Shown here: piece by piece, positions 1-7,055 of the stretch
How the letters are laid out: each line of letters begins with the position of its first letter
Position numbering within the stretch: the stretch's first letter is position 1
From: JAAYCB01 sp012744395
GTDB taxonomy: Bacteria; Planctomycetota; Planctomycetia; Pirellulales; Thermoguttaceae
Assembly: GCA_028703175.1 (NCBI GenBank)
Contig: JAQVNJ010000120.1
Span: 1-19,293 of the forward strand
Reading direction: 5' to 3'
Length of the DNA stretch: 19,293 bases
The notes under the pieces: model-generated
Seen by the model: the letters and a program-made list of their open reading frames with translations, nothing else
What the model was told of the DNA's origin: nothing
Databases searched by the model: none
Translations under genes and position numbers: made by a program

Positions 1-1
1 C

Positions 2-250
2 TACGTCCGGGAAATGATCCGCTACGGCATCCTCCCGCCGGACACCGACCGGATGAAGGATCGGATCGACGTCTATGCGACCGACCGGGCCTACTGGCGC
101 TCGCTCTGGTATCAACCGCCGGGCGGCCGCCCCGGGCAATCGGGTCGCCGACCGCTAGGCCGGGCGCCCGCCGCGGAGAGATCCGCCGGCAGGCGCGGAG
201 CGCGTCACGGATGGCGGGGCGCCAGGGCGATCGACGTCTGTATCGGGTAA
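2..250 (+). CDS. C-terminal fragment of an unrecognised protein
   Basis: The frame is open from the window edge, so the start is missing. The first ~40 residues (YVREMIRYGILPPDTDRMKD, then a segment ending ATDRAYWRSLWYQPPG) look like real protein with a Tyr/Trp-rich end. The last ~40 residues are Arg/Gly-rich low complexity and resemble out-of-frame GC-rich DNA. The stop at 248-250 lies 46 bases inside the 3' end of the opposing propeller gene. A TAG at 156-158 in another frame would end the gene before that overlap, so a sequencing frameshift or a real indel near 120-150 is possible. I do not recognise the family and assign no function. The convergent arrangement with the propeller gene is the only context available. 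Confidence 0.45.
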   Translation, partial: YVREMIRYGILPPDTDRMKDRIDVYATDRAYWRSLWYQPPGGRPGQSGRRPLGRAPAAERSAGRRGARHGWRGARAIDVCIG

Positions 251-3200
251 TAGCACGTGCAGCCGCTGCTCGCCTCGGGGATCAGCACGAGCCCTCCGGC
301 GGGCAAGATGTTGATCCAGCAGCCCGGCCGCGTCACCGAGGTCAGCGGGAGGTACTCCCCCGTCCGGATGGAAAACATCCGCGGCGTCACGAAGCGGCTG
401 AACATACAGGCGGCCGATGCGCAGACCGTCCCGCATTTGTCGCTCTTCTCCCATCGCCAGCCCTCGAAGGGCTCGCCGGTCCGCAAGTGGCAGGCGAAGC
501 CCGTGTTGTAGACCACGCCGCCGACGATCGTCGAATGTTGAACCTGTTCCCCGTGTGGCCCGGCGAGGATGTGGTCGGGCACGGGGGTCTGCGTCGAATT
601 CCAGAGCGGCTTGCCGCTCGGGGCGTCGAACGCCCAGAGGTCGTAGCGGACGCGCGGCTTTTCGCTCCCCTCGATCACCGCGTTGCGGCTGCCGGTGATC
701 ACCAGCGTGTCGTCGGCATGGCTCATGAAGACGACATTCTCGAGTCGCGACAGGTCGGTGCGGGTTCGCCAGATCTGCTTGCCGCTGCCCAGTTCGAGGG
801 CCACCAGATCGGCCCCCTGGCCGAAGAGGAGGTCGAGGGTGATCCGGCCGTCGGGCACGTCGAACGTGGCGCGGTTGGCGCTTTCGACGAAATAGACGCG
901 GTCGGCGGCGGCGGCGAGCGTCGGATTGACGATCGTGCCGCCCTCCGGCCGGTAGGTCCAGGCGGTCTTGCCGGTCGACGGTTCGACCGCGAACAGCGTG
1001 TCGCTGGCCACGACCGGCTGCTTGTCGCGCCAGATGAGCGTCTGCGTATCGACATCCTGAACCCGCCAGTTCGCGCCGGGTTTGGTCGTGGACCCCAGGA
1101 GCAGGCCCTGAAGTGTTGCGACGTAGCCCCATTCGCCGGTCTTTCCGCCGGATGCCGGGGGGGCGGTGAACACAGCCGCCGTTGCGCCGCTCTTGACATC
1201 GAGGGCAACGCACGTGTCGGCGGAGGCCACGTAGAGATGGCCATCGCCGACGGCCATCGAGCCGCAGTTCTTGAACGCCCCGAGGCGGATCGATTCGGGG
1301 AGGTCCCGCTCCCAGAGCACCGTGCCGTTGTAGGCGTCGACGGCCACGACGTAATTGTCGCCGGTGACAAACATCCGCCCGTCCTTGTAGAGCGGGGCCA
1401 TGTTCTTCTCGTGCCGGTCGACCATCCGCCGCGGCCCGGGGCGTCCGAACCACTGGATGTCGACCGGTCCGAACTCCAACGCGTCGCCGCTGCAAGCCGA
1501 ATTGCCCGGATCGCCGTAGAAATGCGTCCACTCGCCCGCGCCGGCGAGGGGCCCGCGGCGGCCAACGCCGACCCACGATTGGCCGTCGGGCCCGGCTTTC
1601 TGGATCGACCAGCCGGGTATCACGCCCTCTCCCCACTGGCGGAGCGATCGCTCGACCTGCGGGCGGGCCGGCCCGGTCAAGGCGACAATGCCTCCCGACG
1701 GCCGCAGCAGGCGGAGGACTTCACTGGCCGGCACGGACGGGGCGTCCGTGGCGGAAACGCTGCCGACGATCGCATTGAACACGCGGGATTGGTAGGGAAG
1801 CCTGGCGGGAGAGACCTCGTGGTGTGAGATTCGATCCGCAACCGCGCTGGGCGCCTCCGCCGCCCGGCGGCTCGCGGCACTCGCTTGGTCCGCGCTGGAA
1901 ACGGCGCGGATGACGGCCATCCTGGTTCGCAAGGCGAGTTGGTCGGCCAGGGAACCGTCGCTCTCCGGCAGGACCAGGCAGTACCCTTGCGCGTCTTCGT
2001 CCAGGAGCGGTTGGAGGGCCTGGGAGAGGGCCGATGGCCGTGGATCGGCAGCTTCCGCGCGGGGAGCATCGAGCCGCGGTTGCTCCGCCCGGCCGGTTGC
2101 CCGCCCCTCCTGAAAGCAGTGAATCGTTCCCGCATCGGTCCCGACATAAAGACGCGTGCCGGCGACCGCCAAGGCATAGGCCTTTCCATCGACCGCCGTC
2201 CGCCAGGCTTCCGCCCCGGTCTCCGCGTCGTGGGCGGCGAGCAGGCCGTCGCCGCCGCAGAGGACGTGATTCCCGGCGAGGATCATCGAGCAGGGCGCCG
2301 AGCAGGGCTTGTCCCAGAGGACGGCGGGTTCCTGCTGGCCGCGGAGGGCGGCGAGCCGCTGCAAGTCCTCGGGCGATTTCTCTTTCTTCTGCTGCAAACG
2401 CAGCATCTCCAGATACCGGGTGCGGTGGATCGCTGTGAGCTTGTCGATGCCGAGAATGTACGCCGTCTGGCCCTTGGCGACGAGCCGAATCCCGGGGGAG
2501 GTGATGATCTTTTCGCGGGTCTCCGCGGCGGTGAACTGGAGATCGCCCGTCTCCCCGCCGGCGTGAACGAGCACGTCGTCGACGATGATCGCATAGGAAC
2601 CGCCTCCCTCGGGGAATCCGGCGCGCTGCTCGCCGCCGCCCGGAAAGGCCGCGACCTGCTGGCCGCCGTCGCGCAGATAGATATGGGGCGCCGCCCGGCC
2701 CGTCGGCACGAACAGGCGGGTTGACGAGGCGAGCAGATATCCCTGGGAAGAAATATCGACCGGCTGCCTCCAGACGGTCTTGCCGCTGGCGGCATCGAGG
2801 GCGCAGAGCCAGGCGCCTTGGGAGGGGAACAGGCCGGCGGTGAAGTAGGCCGTCGCGCCGTCGACCAGCACGCCGCTGCGGATCGGCCAGAGGGAGATCA
2901 TCCGGCCGTTGCCCGGCAGCCGCCGATCCGGTTCGACGGGCCGGTGCTTCCAGACCAGCGAACCGTCCGCGGCTGCGAGGCAGTAGACGCAGCCGTCGTC
3001 GGAGCCGAAATAGACCCTGCCCGCGTGGACCGTCGGCGCGAGGCGGACGGGTCCTTCCGCGACGTAGGCCCAAACAGGCTTGCCGCTGGCCGCATCCAGG
3101 CAGCGGACGGCGTCGTCGGCCGACGATCCGTAGTACAGCCGCCCGTGGGCGATCACCGGCTGGAAGGCGCGATCGAAGGTGACCGTGGGGCTCAGCCCGT

Positions 3201-3444
3201 AGACTTTCCGATAAACGTCCTGTTTCGCCGGACTTTCCGGCCACGCCGGCCGCGGCGCGTGACGCGGCGCATGGCGCCAGCCTTCGACCAGGGGCAACGC
3301 GAGCGCGTCGTCAGAGACGTTGGTTCGCCGCACGTCCCCCCCGGCGGTCGGCCAATCGGCAGCCGTCGAGACCGTCGGAAAGATCGCGCAACACACGGCG
3401 ACGGCGAACAGGGAGAAAGCAGCTCGGCGGATGAGAAGCTTCAT
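205..3444 (-). CDS. Exported PQQ-type beta-propeller protein with degenerate methyltransferase-like insert
   Basis: The 1079-residue product starts at MKLLIRRAAF. The signal peptide covers about residues 1-28 (TVSTAADWP follows), and GAAGGAA lies about 9 bases upstream; a longer in-frame start at 3516 lacks a signal. Residues ~90-450 are propeller repeats of the PQQ/BamB type, with recurring blades such as CLDAASGKPVWAY, CLAAADGSLVWKH and ALDAASGKTVWRQ. A charged helical stretch (~340-370) interrupts them. Residues ~473-592 resemble a class I methyltransferase fold (YCLVLPESDGSLADQLA, then VLRLLRPSGGIVAL), with the SAM glycine motif degenerate. A second propeller follows (~635-960), then a Cys-rich end (CGTVCASAACMF, RPGCWIN, GCTCYY). 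No substrate, PQQ cofactor or dehydrogenase activity can be proven; no heme CXXCH is seen. It probably acts in the periplasm or on the surface, perhaps in binding or assembly. Family confidence is high; function is unknown. Confidence 0.92.
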   Translation of the reverse strand: MKLLIRRAAFSLFAVAVCCAIFPTVSTAADWPTAGGDVRRTNVSDDALALPLVEGWRHAPRHAPRPAWPESPAKQDVYRKVYGLSPTVTFDRAFQPVIAHGRLYYGSSADDAVRCLDAASGKPVWAYVAEGPVRLAPTVHAGRVYFGSDDGCVYCLAAADGSLVWKHRPVEPDRRLPGNGRMISLWPIRSGVLVDGATAYFTAGLFPSQGAWLCALDAASGKTVWRQPVDISSQGYLLASSTRLFVPTGRAAPHIYLRDGGQQVAAFPGGGEQRAGFPEGGGSYAIIVDDVLVHAGGETGDLQFTAAETREKIITSPGIRLVAKGQTAYILGIDKLTAIHRTRYLEMLRLQQKKEKSPEDLQRLAALRGQQEPAVLWDKPCSAPCSMILAGNHVLCGGDGLLAAHDAETGAEAWRTAVDGKAYALAVAGTRLYVGTDAGTIHCFQEGRATGRAEQPRLDAPRAEAADPRPSALSQALQPLLDEDAQGYCLVLPESDGSLADQLALRTRMAVIRAVSSADQASAASRRAAEAPSAVADRISHHEVSPARLPYQSRVFNAIVGSVSATDAPSVPASEVLRLLRPSGGIVALTGPARPQVERSLRQWGEGVIPGWSIQKAGPDGQSWVGVGRRGPLAGAGEWTHFYGDPGNSACSGDALEFGPVDIQWFGRPGPRRMVDRHEKNMAPLYKDGRMFVTGDNYVVAVDAYNGTVLWERDLPESIRLGAFKNCGSMAVGDGHLYVASADTCVALDVKSGATAAVFTAPPASGGKTGEWGYVATLQGLLLGSTTKPGANWRVQDVDTQTLIWRDKQPVVASDTLFAVEPSTGKTAWTYRPEGGTIVNPTLAAAADRVYFVESANRATFDVPDGRITLDLLFGQGADLVALELGSGKQIWRTRTDLSRLENVVFMSHADDTLVITGSRNAVIEGSEKPRVRYDLWAFDAPSGKPLWNSTQTPVPDHILAGPHGEQVQHSTIVGGVVYNTGFACHLRTGEPFEGWRWEKSDKCGTVCASAACMFSRFVTPRMFSIRTGEYLPLTSVTRPGCWINILPAGGLVLIPEASSGCTCYYPIQTSIALAPRHP

Positions 3445-3952
3445 GGCAACAGGTTCCTTCAGAGGCAATGGGATGATCTGCACCTCGCCGCGCCAGACCA
3501 GAAACTGCCCGCTCAAAGCCAGCTCGAACCGCGCTGTGCCGGTGCCCCTGCCGCTGTCGGACTGGCCCGCGCCTTCCCATGGGCCGCTAATCCACTTGCT
3601 TCAATCGTCGGCGATCGGTTGAGGCAGAAACATGGACGTTAGCCATTTCGCGAACGGCTCGGGCCGCTGCCGCCGTTCACCCGGGGCAGCGCCGCCGCAA
3701 CCGGTTCTGGCGATCATTCGAGAGACGCGTGCATTTTCGCGAGCCGGCATGGGCAAGTCAACACGATGACAGCCCAGTCGGTGGGCCTCCGCTGCCCGCC
3801 TGCCCAGATTAACCTGAGTGGCTCCGGCAACGCCTTCGGCCGTGTGTCGCCAATGGAATTCGCCCGCCGCGAACCACCCTTCGCGCGCAATAGAGAGGGC
3901 CGCCGAAGCGGCCCGGTCCCTCCCCCGTTTCCGTTTTGTTCCGCAACCAGGT
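3445..3952. other. Intergenic region between propeller and DUF6666-like genes
   Basis: This 508-bp stretch separates two minus-strand genes. It holds the leader of the propeller gene, with the ribosome-binding GAAGGAA just above 3444. It also has a 7-bp inverted repeat (GAACGGC at 3652-3658, GCCGTTC at 3672-3678) and the terminator-like hairpin at 3897-3914. Open frames crossing it continue as antisense frames of the neighbouring genes and have no convincing protein character. I could not identify a promoter with any confidence. Confidence 0.6.
3897..3914 (-). terminator. Hairpin downstream of the DUF6666-like gene
   Basis: In gene orientation this is a perfect 7-bp GC stem, GGGCCGC and GCGGCCC, closed by a TTCG tetraloop, which is very stable in RNA. 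It begins 38 bases past the stop codon at 3953. The flank after the stem is TCTCTATTG rather than a clean U-run, so it may be a weak intrinsic terminator or a 3'-end-stabilising hairpin. Confidence 0.55.
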
Positions 3953-5215
3953 TTATTTGTTGCGGGTGTCGAGGATCATCGAGCCGTTGTCGGCGACCAT
4001 CATCAGCGGCGCGTAGGGGCCTTGGATTTCGCAGGCCGCCTGCCGGCCCGGGTACCAGACGAGCCGCAGGGCGACATTCCAGCCCTCGCGCTGCTGGCCG
4101 TCGGCGCTGTGCCCGTCCTCGGGGATCATGTAGGTGAAACTGTTTTCCAGGGCCCAACTCGTTCCCAGCGGCACGGTCGCGTCCGCACCGAGGACGGCGT
4201 CGCCCCGATCGGTCAAGCCGGCCCAGACGCGGCCCTGGCCGCCGCCGCTGAAGTAACGGCGGTAGAAGATGGAGTAGATGTCGATGGGCGTGACCTTCAG
4301 GTCGTCGAGGACCTGGTCGATGAGCGAGATCTGGATGCGGTCGCCATTGACGCCGAAGGCCCCCCAGAAACCGATTTCGCGGCATCCCTGGCTGACAAGG
4401 GACAGTTCGCCGCGAATCTGACCGGAGGTTGCGTTGTCGCGATACGTGTCGCGGACAAGGTCGTAGACAACGCCCCATTGCAGGCCGCCGCAGACGGCTC
4501 GGCGAAAGATGCCGGAGGTGAAGAAGACCTGGTCGCGGTTGTCGGAAGAGAAGATGTCGACGATCTGGTCGCCGGAGAAGTTGCTCTGAACCACGCTGAC
4601 CCCGAACTGGTAGCCGATGCCCCAGGGATCGCCCAGGGGCGAGCCCCGATTCAGGCCGTAATGAAAGCCGAAGTTGCCGTTCCGGCCCATGTCGGTCGGC
4701 CCCTTGAAGCCCTGCACGCCGGCGGAAAAATTGGTGCTCGCCAAGACGTAACCGACCAGTCCGCCGATCGCCCGGGCCAGGTCGCCACACTGGTAATAGC
4801 CGCCGCAGGCAACGGGGCCGCAGGCATCGACACACGGGTCAGCGCAGACCTCGCCGCAGGCCTCGCCGGGGCCGCACGCCTGGCAGCCGTCGTGAGCGGC
4901 GCCGTCGCCGAGTTGGAGGACGGTTTCGCTATCCAGGATCGACGGGTCTTGTGAAAAGACGGGCGTCTGGTCGGCTGAGACCGTCTTCACTTGCTGCCCG
5001 AACTGCCCCGGACGGTAGGACGACCAGCCCACTTTCCGGTTCTGAGCGCTCGTCGACGCCGGCCGGACAACACGCTGACTCCATGTGCTCCGGGAAGTCG
5101 GGGGTTGGAGACCGCCTGGGACCGCTTGCCCCTGGGCGATGCCCGGGGTGGACCAAGCGATCATCCACGTGATGCCGACCGCAAGCGTGCTGGCAATCCG
5201 GGTCAACCGTCTCAT
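3953..5215 (-). CDS. DUF6666-like exported protein
   Basis: The 420-residue product starts at MRRLTRIAST. The signal peptide ends near residue 27 (STPGIAQGQA), and GAGG sits 8 bases upstream; an upstream in-frame start at 5272 would put 19 residues before the signal. Residues ~28-105 are Ser/Gln/Pro-rich and probably disordered. Eight cysteines fall between 111 and 143. The rest alternates Gly and aromatic residues as outer-membrane-barrel or beta-sheet proteins do (GNFGFHYGLNRG, QWGVVYDLVRDT, WNVALRLVWYPG). It ends near a PLMMVADNGSM motif that I associate with planctomycete proteins of DUF6666; that assignment is from memory and unchecked. No enzyme motif is visible. Likely location is the outer membrane or cell surface. 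It appears to be transcribed alone, with a hairpin behind it and 355 bp in front. Confidence 0.82.
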   Translation of the reverse strand: MRRLTRIASTLAVGITWMIAWSTPGIAQGQAVPGGLQPPTSRSTWSQRVVRPASTSAQNRKVGWSSYRPGQFGQQVKTVSADQTPVFSQDPSILDSETVLQLGDGAAHDGCQACGPGEACGEVCADPCVDACGPVACGGYYQCGDLARAIGGLVGYVLASTNFSAGVQGFKGPTDMGRNGNFGFHYGLNRGSPLGDPWGIGYQFGVSVVQSNFSGDQIVDIFSSDNRDQVFFTSGIFRRAVCGGLQWGVVYDLVRDTYRDNATSGQIRGELSLVSQGCREIGFWGAFGVNGDRIQISLIDQVLDDLKVTPIDIYSIFYRRYFSGGGQGRVWAGLTDRGDAVLGADATVPLGTSWALENSFTYMIPEDGHSADGQQREGWNVALRLVWYPGRQAACEIQGPYAPLMMVADNGSMILDTRNK

Positions 5216-5570
5216 TTCTGATACCTCAGTCTGGGGGGGTGGTCTCATTGGCGGCCATCCGCATCGGGACAACCGGCAGCGAGTTTATCGGAATCCCCCG
5301 GCCAGGACTTTCGGAAAAATCAGAAAATCTTACGGGATCGGCAATGTTTGCCCAGATTTGCTAAAATTCCACACACGCGGGACCCAACAAGGGGGGGAGA
5401 GCGAAGCGGCTGCGAGTCGGGCGTTTCTCGGAAGACGTGGCAAGCGGGAGGCGGTCTTGCGATTTGGCAGCGTGACGGACGGCCAGCCCGGCACTCCCGT
5501 GGCCGCGGGATCGAGATGACTGCCGCTGCGCTGGGCGGTCTTTCCGACCCACCGGTCGACAGGGTCCGTG
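5216..5570. other. Intergenic region upstream of the DUF6666-like gene
   Basis: This 355-bp stretch lies between two minus-strand genes. Positions ~5310-5375 are markedly AT-richer than the surroundings and probably hold the promoter of the DUF6666-like gene, but no convincing -35/-10 pair is visible. A run of seven G lies near 5391-5397. A small 5-bp stem (TCCCG at 5495-5499, CGGGA at 5506-5510) lies downstream of the lyase stop and is too weak to call a terminator. No coding frame here looks genuine. Confidence 0.55.
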
Positions 5571-6509
5571 TTAGACGACGTGTGGTACCGGCGCGGACTC
5601 GACGAGCCCCAGCGCGTCGAGGGCCTTTTCAAGCTGCTTTCGCTGCTCGGGGCTGAGGGGGTGGAACGGTTCGGCCGGCAGATCGCTACAGATGCCCAGG
5701 ATCGACAGGGCGGTCTTGATGCCTTGCACGACCGCAGCCCCCGGCGGGCCGACCGAATAGACCGCGGAAGCCAACTCGATGACCCTCCGGTGCAGGCTGG
5801 AGGTCGTCTTCAGGTCGCCGGCAGCGGCCGCGTTGTAGAGGTCGACGTAAAGTTGCGGGCAGAGATTCGCTCCCCCGCTGACGCCGCCGTGGCCGCCGAG
5901 CAGGACTGCTTCCGCCAGAAGTTCTTCCGGACCGATCAAGAGCGTGAAATCGGGCCGCTCGGCCACGATGTTCCGCAGGCGGTCGAAGTAGATCATGTCG
6001 CCCGAACTGTCCTTGATTCCCACGATCTCCGGCACATCGAGCGCCCGGCGGACCGTCTCGAGTGAGAAGGGCACCTTGGTGTGGCTGGGCATGTTGTAGA
6101 GAAACACCGGCAGCGGCATCTCGGCCACCAGTCTGCGGACGTACTGCCAGAGGTCCTCCTGGCTGGGGGCGAAATAATAGGGCGCCGCGAGGACAACCGC
6201 GTCGGCGCCGGCCTCGGCCGCATCGTCGGCAACGTTGATCGACTCGACAAACGATGTGTCGGTGACTCCCACCAGTACGGGCACGCGCCGCGAGACAATC
6301 TGGCAAACCCGGTCGACCAGTTCGCGCCGCAGGTGGTAACTCAGGCTGGGCCCTTCCCCGGTCGTGCCGAGCACAAACAGCCCGGCCGGTCCTGCCTCGA
6401 GAATCCGCTCGATGACCCTTTGGAGACCTTCCGTGTCGAGCGTGTCGTAAGTGGCCAGCGGTGTGATCATCGGGGGAACGATGCCGCACAAGGGAGCGGG
6501 AAGAACCAT
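5571..6509 (-). CDS. Dihydrodipicolinate synthase / N-acetylneuraminate lyase family protein
   Basis: This is a class I (Schiff-base) aldolase of the DapA/NanA superfamily, 312 residues from MVLPAPLCGI; the only longer start is a TTG at 6584, which lacks a Shine-Dalgarno sequence. Family landmarks are present: GTTGEG (48-53), the catalytic Tyr138 in YNMPSH, and the Schiff-base Lys166 in EIVGIKDSSG. The barrel appears complete. In true DapA the Tyr motif is followed by Arg (YNVPSRT), which holds the aspartate-semialdehyde carboxylate; here His143 stands in that place. Lysine biosynthesis is therefore not the best guess, and a pyruvate-dependent lyase or dehydratase on a sugar acid or 2-keto-3-deoxy acid is more likely. 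The enzyme is cytoplasmic. Its substrate cannot be read from the sequence. The Shine-Dalgarno sequence is weak. Confidence 0.94.
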   Translation of the reverse strand: MVLPAPLCGIVPPMITPLATYDTLDTEGLQRVIERILEAGPAGLFVLGTTGEGPSLSYHLRRELVDRVCQIVSRRVPVLVGVTDTSFVESINVADDAAEAGADAVVLAAPYYFAPSQEDLWQYVRRLVAEMPLPVFLYNMPSHTKVPFSLETVRRALDVPEIVGIKDSSGDMIYFDRLRNIVAERPDFTLLIGPEELLAEAVLLGGHGGVSGGANLCPQLYVDLYNAAAAGDLKTTSSLHRRVIELASAVYSVGPPGAAVVQGIKTALSILGICSDLPAEPFHPLSPEQRKQLEKALDALGLVESAPVPHVV

Positions 6510-6648
6510 TTCGTTGCTCGGACTTTCGGAATGCCAAATGGTGAACAGCTTGGGCCACTTGCCGCCGCGGAGAAAAGCGGGCAACCGTTTTACGCGCGGG
6601 GGCGGGCTGCGAGGTGCGTGGCTCCTGTAGACAATTGCATATCTGCCT

Positions 6649-6668
6649 ATCGAGTCAGGATACTCGAT
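6649..6668. promoter_or_regulatory. Dyad-symmetric site, possible operator
   Basis: ATCGAGT at 6649-6655 is mirrored by ACTCGAT at 6662-6668, a perfect 7-bp inverted repeat with a 6-bp centre (CAGGAT). It lies in an AT-richer patch of the divergent region, about 140 bp above the lyase start. Spacing and symmetry suit a dimeric repressor, but no regulator gene is present in the window, so the role is inferred. Confidence 0.4.
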
Positions 6669-6808
6669 GACCGGTGGTTTTGCCTAGCGGCACACCCAGG
6701 ATCGGGTGGTTTGGTCTGGCCCAGTTGGCCGATTATACGGCTTTCTCTGGCAATGCCGCCCGGCGGGGGCAGGTCGCTGGATCCCGCGCGCCTGGTTCCC
6801 CGCTCCTC

Positions 6809-6880
6809 GTTCCCAAGCTGGAGCTTGGGAACCAGGGCGATACCGCGAACCAGGGCGACGCTGGGAGCCTGGGCGATGCC
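6809..6880. repeat. Palindrome followed by 18-bp tandem repeats
   Basis: GTTCCCAAGCT (6809-6819) and AGCTTGGGAAC (6822-6832) form a perfect 11-bp hairpin with a 2-base loop. From 6827 three 18-bp units follow: 6827-6844, 6845-6862 and 6863-6880, sharing a core close to AACCAGGGCGA. Sequences of this kind (a GTTCCCAAGCT hairpin with CAGGGCGA units) are, as I recall, dispersed through many planctomycete genomes. It is non-coding and lies upstream of the ceramidase promoter. Confidence 0.8.
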
Positions 6881-6922
6881 GGGGAATCCGGCAGGCGGGG
6901 CGGCGGGAATCGCCGTAAACGG

Positions 6923-6951
6923 TTGACAGGCGGTGCGACCGGCTCAAGAAT
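6923..6951 (+). promoter_or_regulatory. Sigma70-like promoter for the ceramidase-like gene
   Basis: TTGACA at 6923-6928 matches the -35 consensus exactly, and AAGAAT at 6946-6951 matches four of six -10 bases, with the ideal 17-bp spacer. The transcript would have a leader of about 100 bases before the ATG at 7056. The call is by consensus only; promoter rules in planctomycetes are less certain than in enterobacteria. Confidence 0.45.
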
Positions 6952-7041
6952 GGCGGTCGCCCGCGGCTGCCGCTCTCGGCGGCAAAGGCAACCATCCCCA
7001 ACCGTCCCGCAACGCGCCGCGGCTCAGGAGCCGGGCAAGCG

Positions 7042-7048
7042 AAGGAGG
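7042..7048 (+). promoter_or_regulatory. Ribosome-binding site fixing the start at 7056
   Basis: AAGGAGG is a full Shine-Dalgarno match 7 bases ahead of the ATG at 7056. It decides against an upstream in-frame start at 6933, which would add 41 residues of low-complexity sequence before the signal peptide. Confidence 0.85.
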
Positions 7049-7055
7049 TCAGTCC

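Larger units (their letters stand above)
6510..7055. other. Divergent intergenic region with repeats and promoter
   Basis: This 546-bp gap separates the minus-strand lyase from the plus-strand ceramidase-like gene. It contains a dyad (6649-6668) in an AT-richer patch, a palindromic repeat plus three 18-bp tandem units (6809-6880), a sigma70-like promoter (6923-6951) and a strong ribosome-binding site. Both flanking genes are probably controlled from here. Open frames through the repeats, giving peptides such as VPKLELGNQGD, are repeat-derived and not genes. Confidence 0.7.

Noticed and set aside
155..1827. Long open frames on both strands overlapping the propeller gene
   Set aside because: High GC keeps alternative frames open. 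Their translations are Arg/Pro/Gly-rich without domain motifs, while the minus-strand propeller frame carries clear repeats.
205..3444. Reading the propeller protein as a true PQQ alcohol dehydrogenase or a cytochrome fusion
   Set aside because: No CXXCH heme motif and no adjacent-Cys or calcium/PQQ catalytic signature could be seen; only the propeller repeat pattern is supported.
3714..4954. Long plus- and minus-strand frames over the DUF6666-like gene
   Set aside because: Both are shadows in other frames. The minus-strand one is Arg-rich and lacks a signal peptide or motif.
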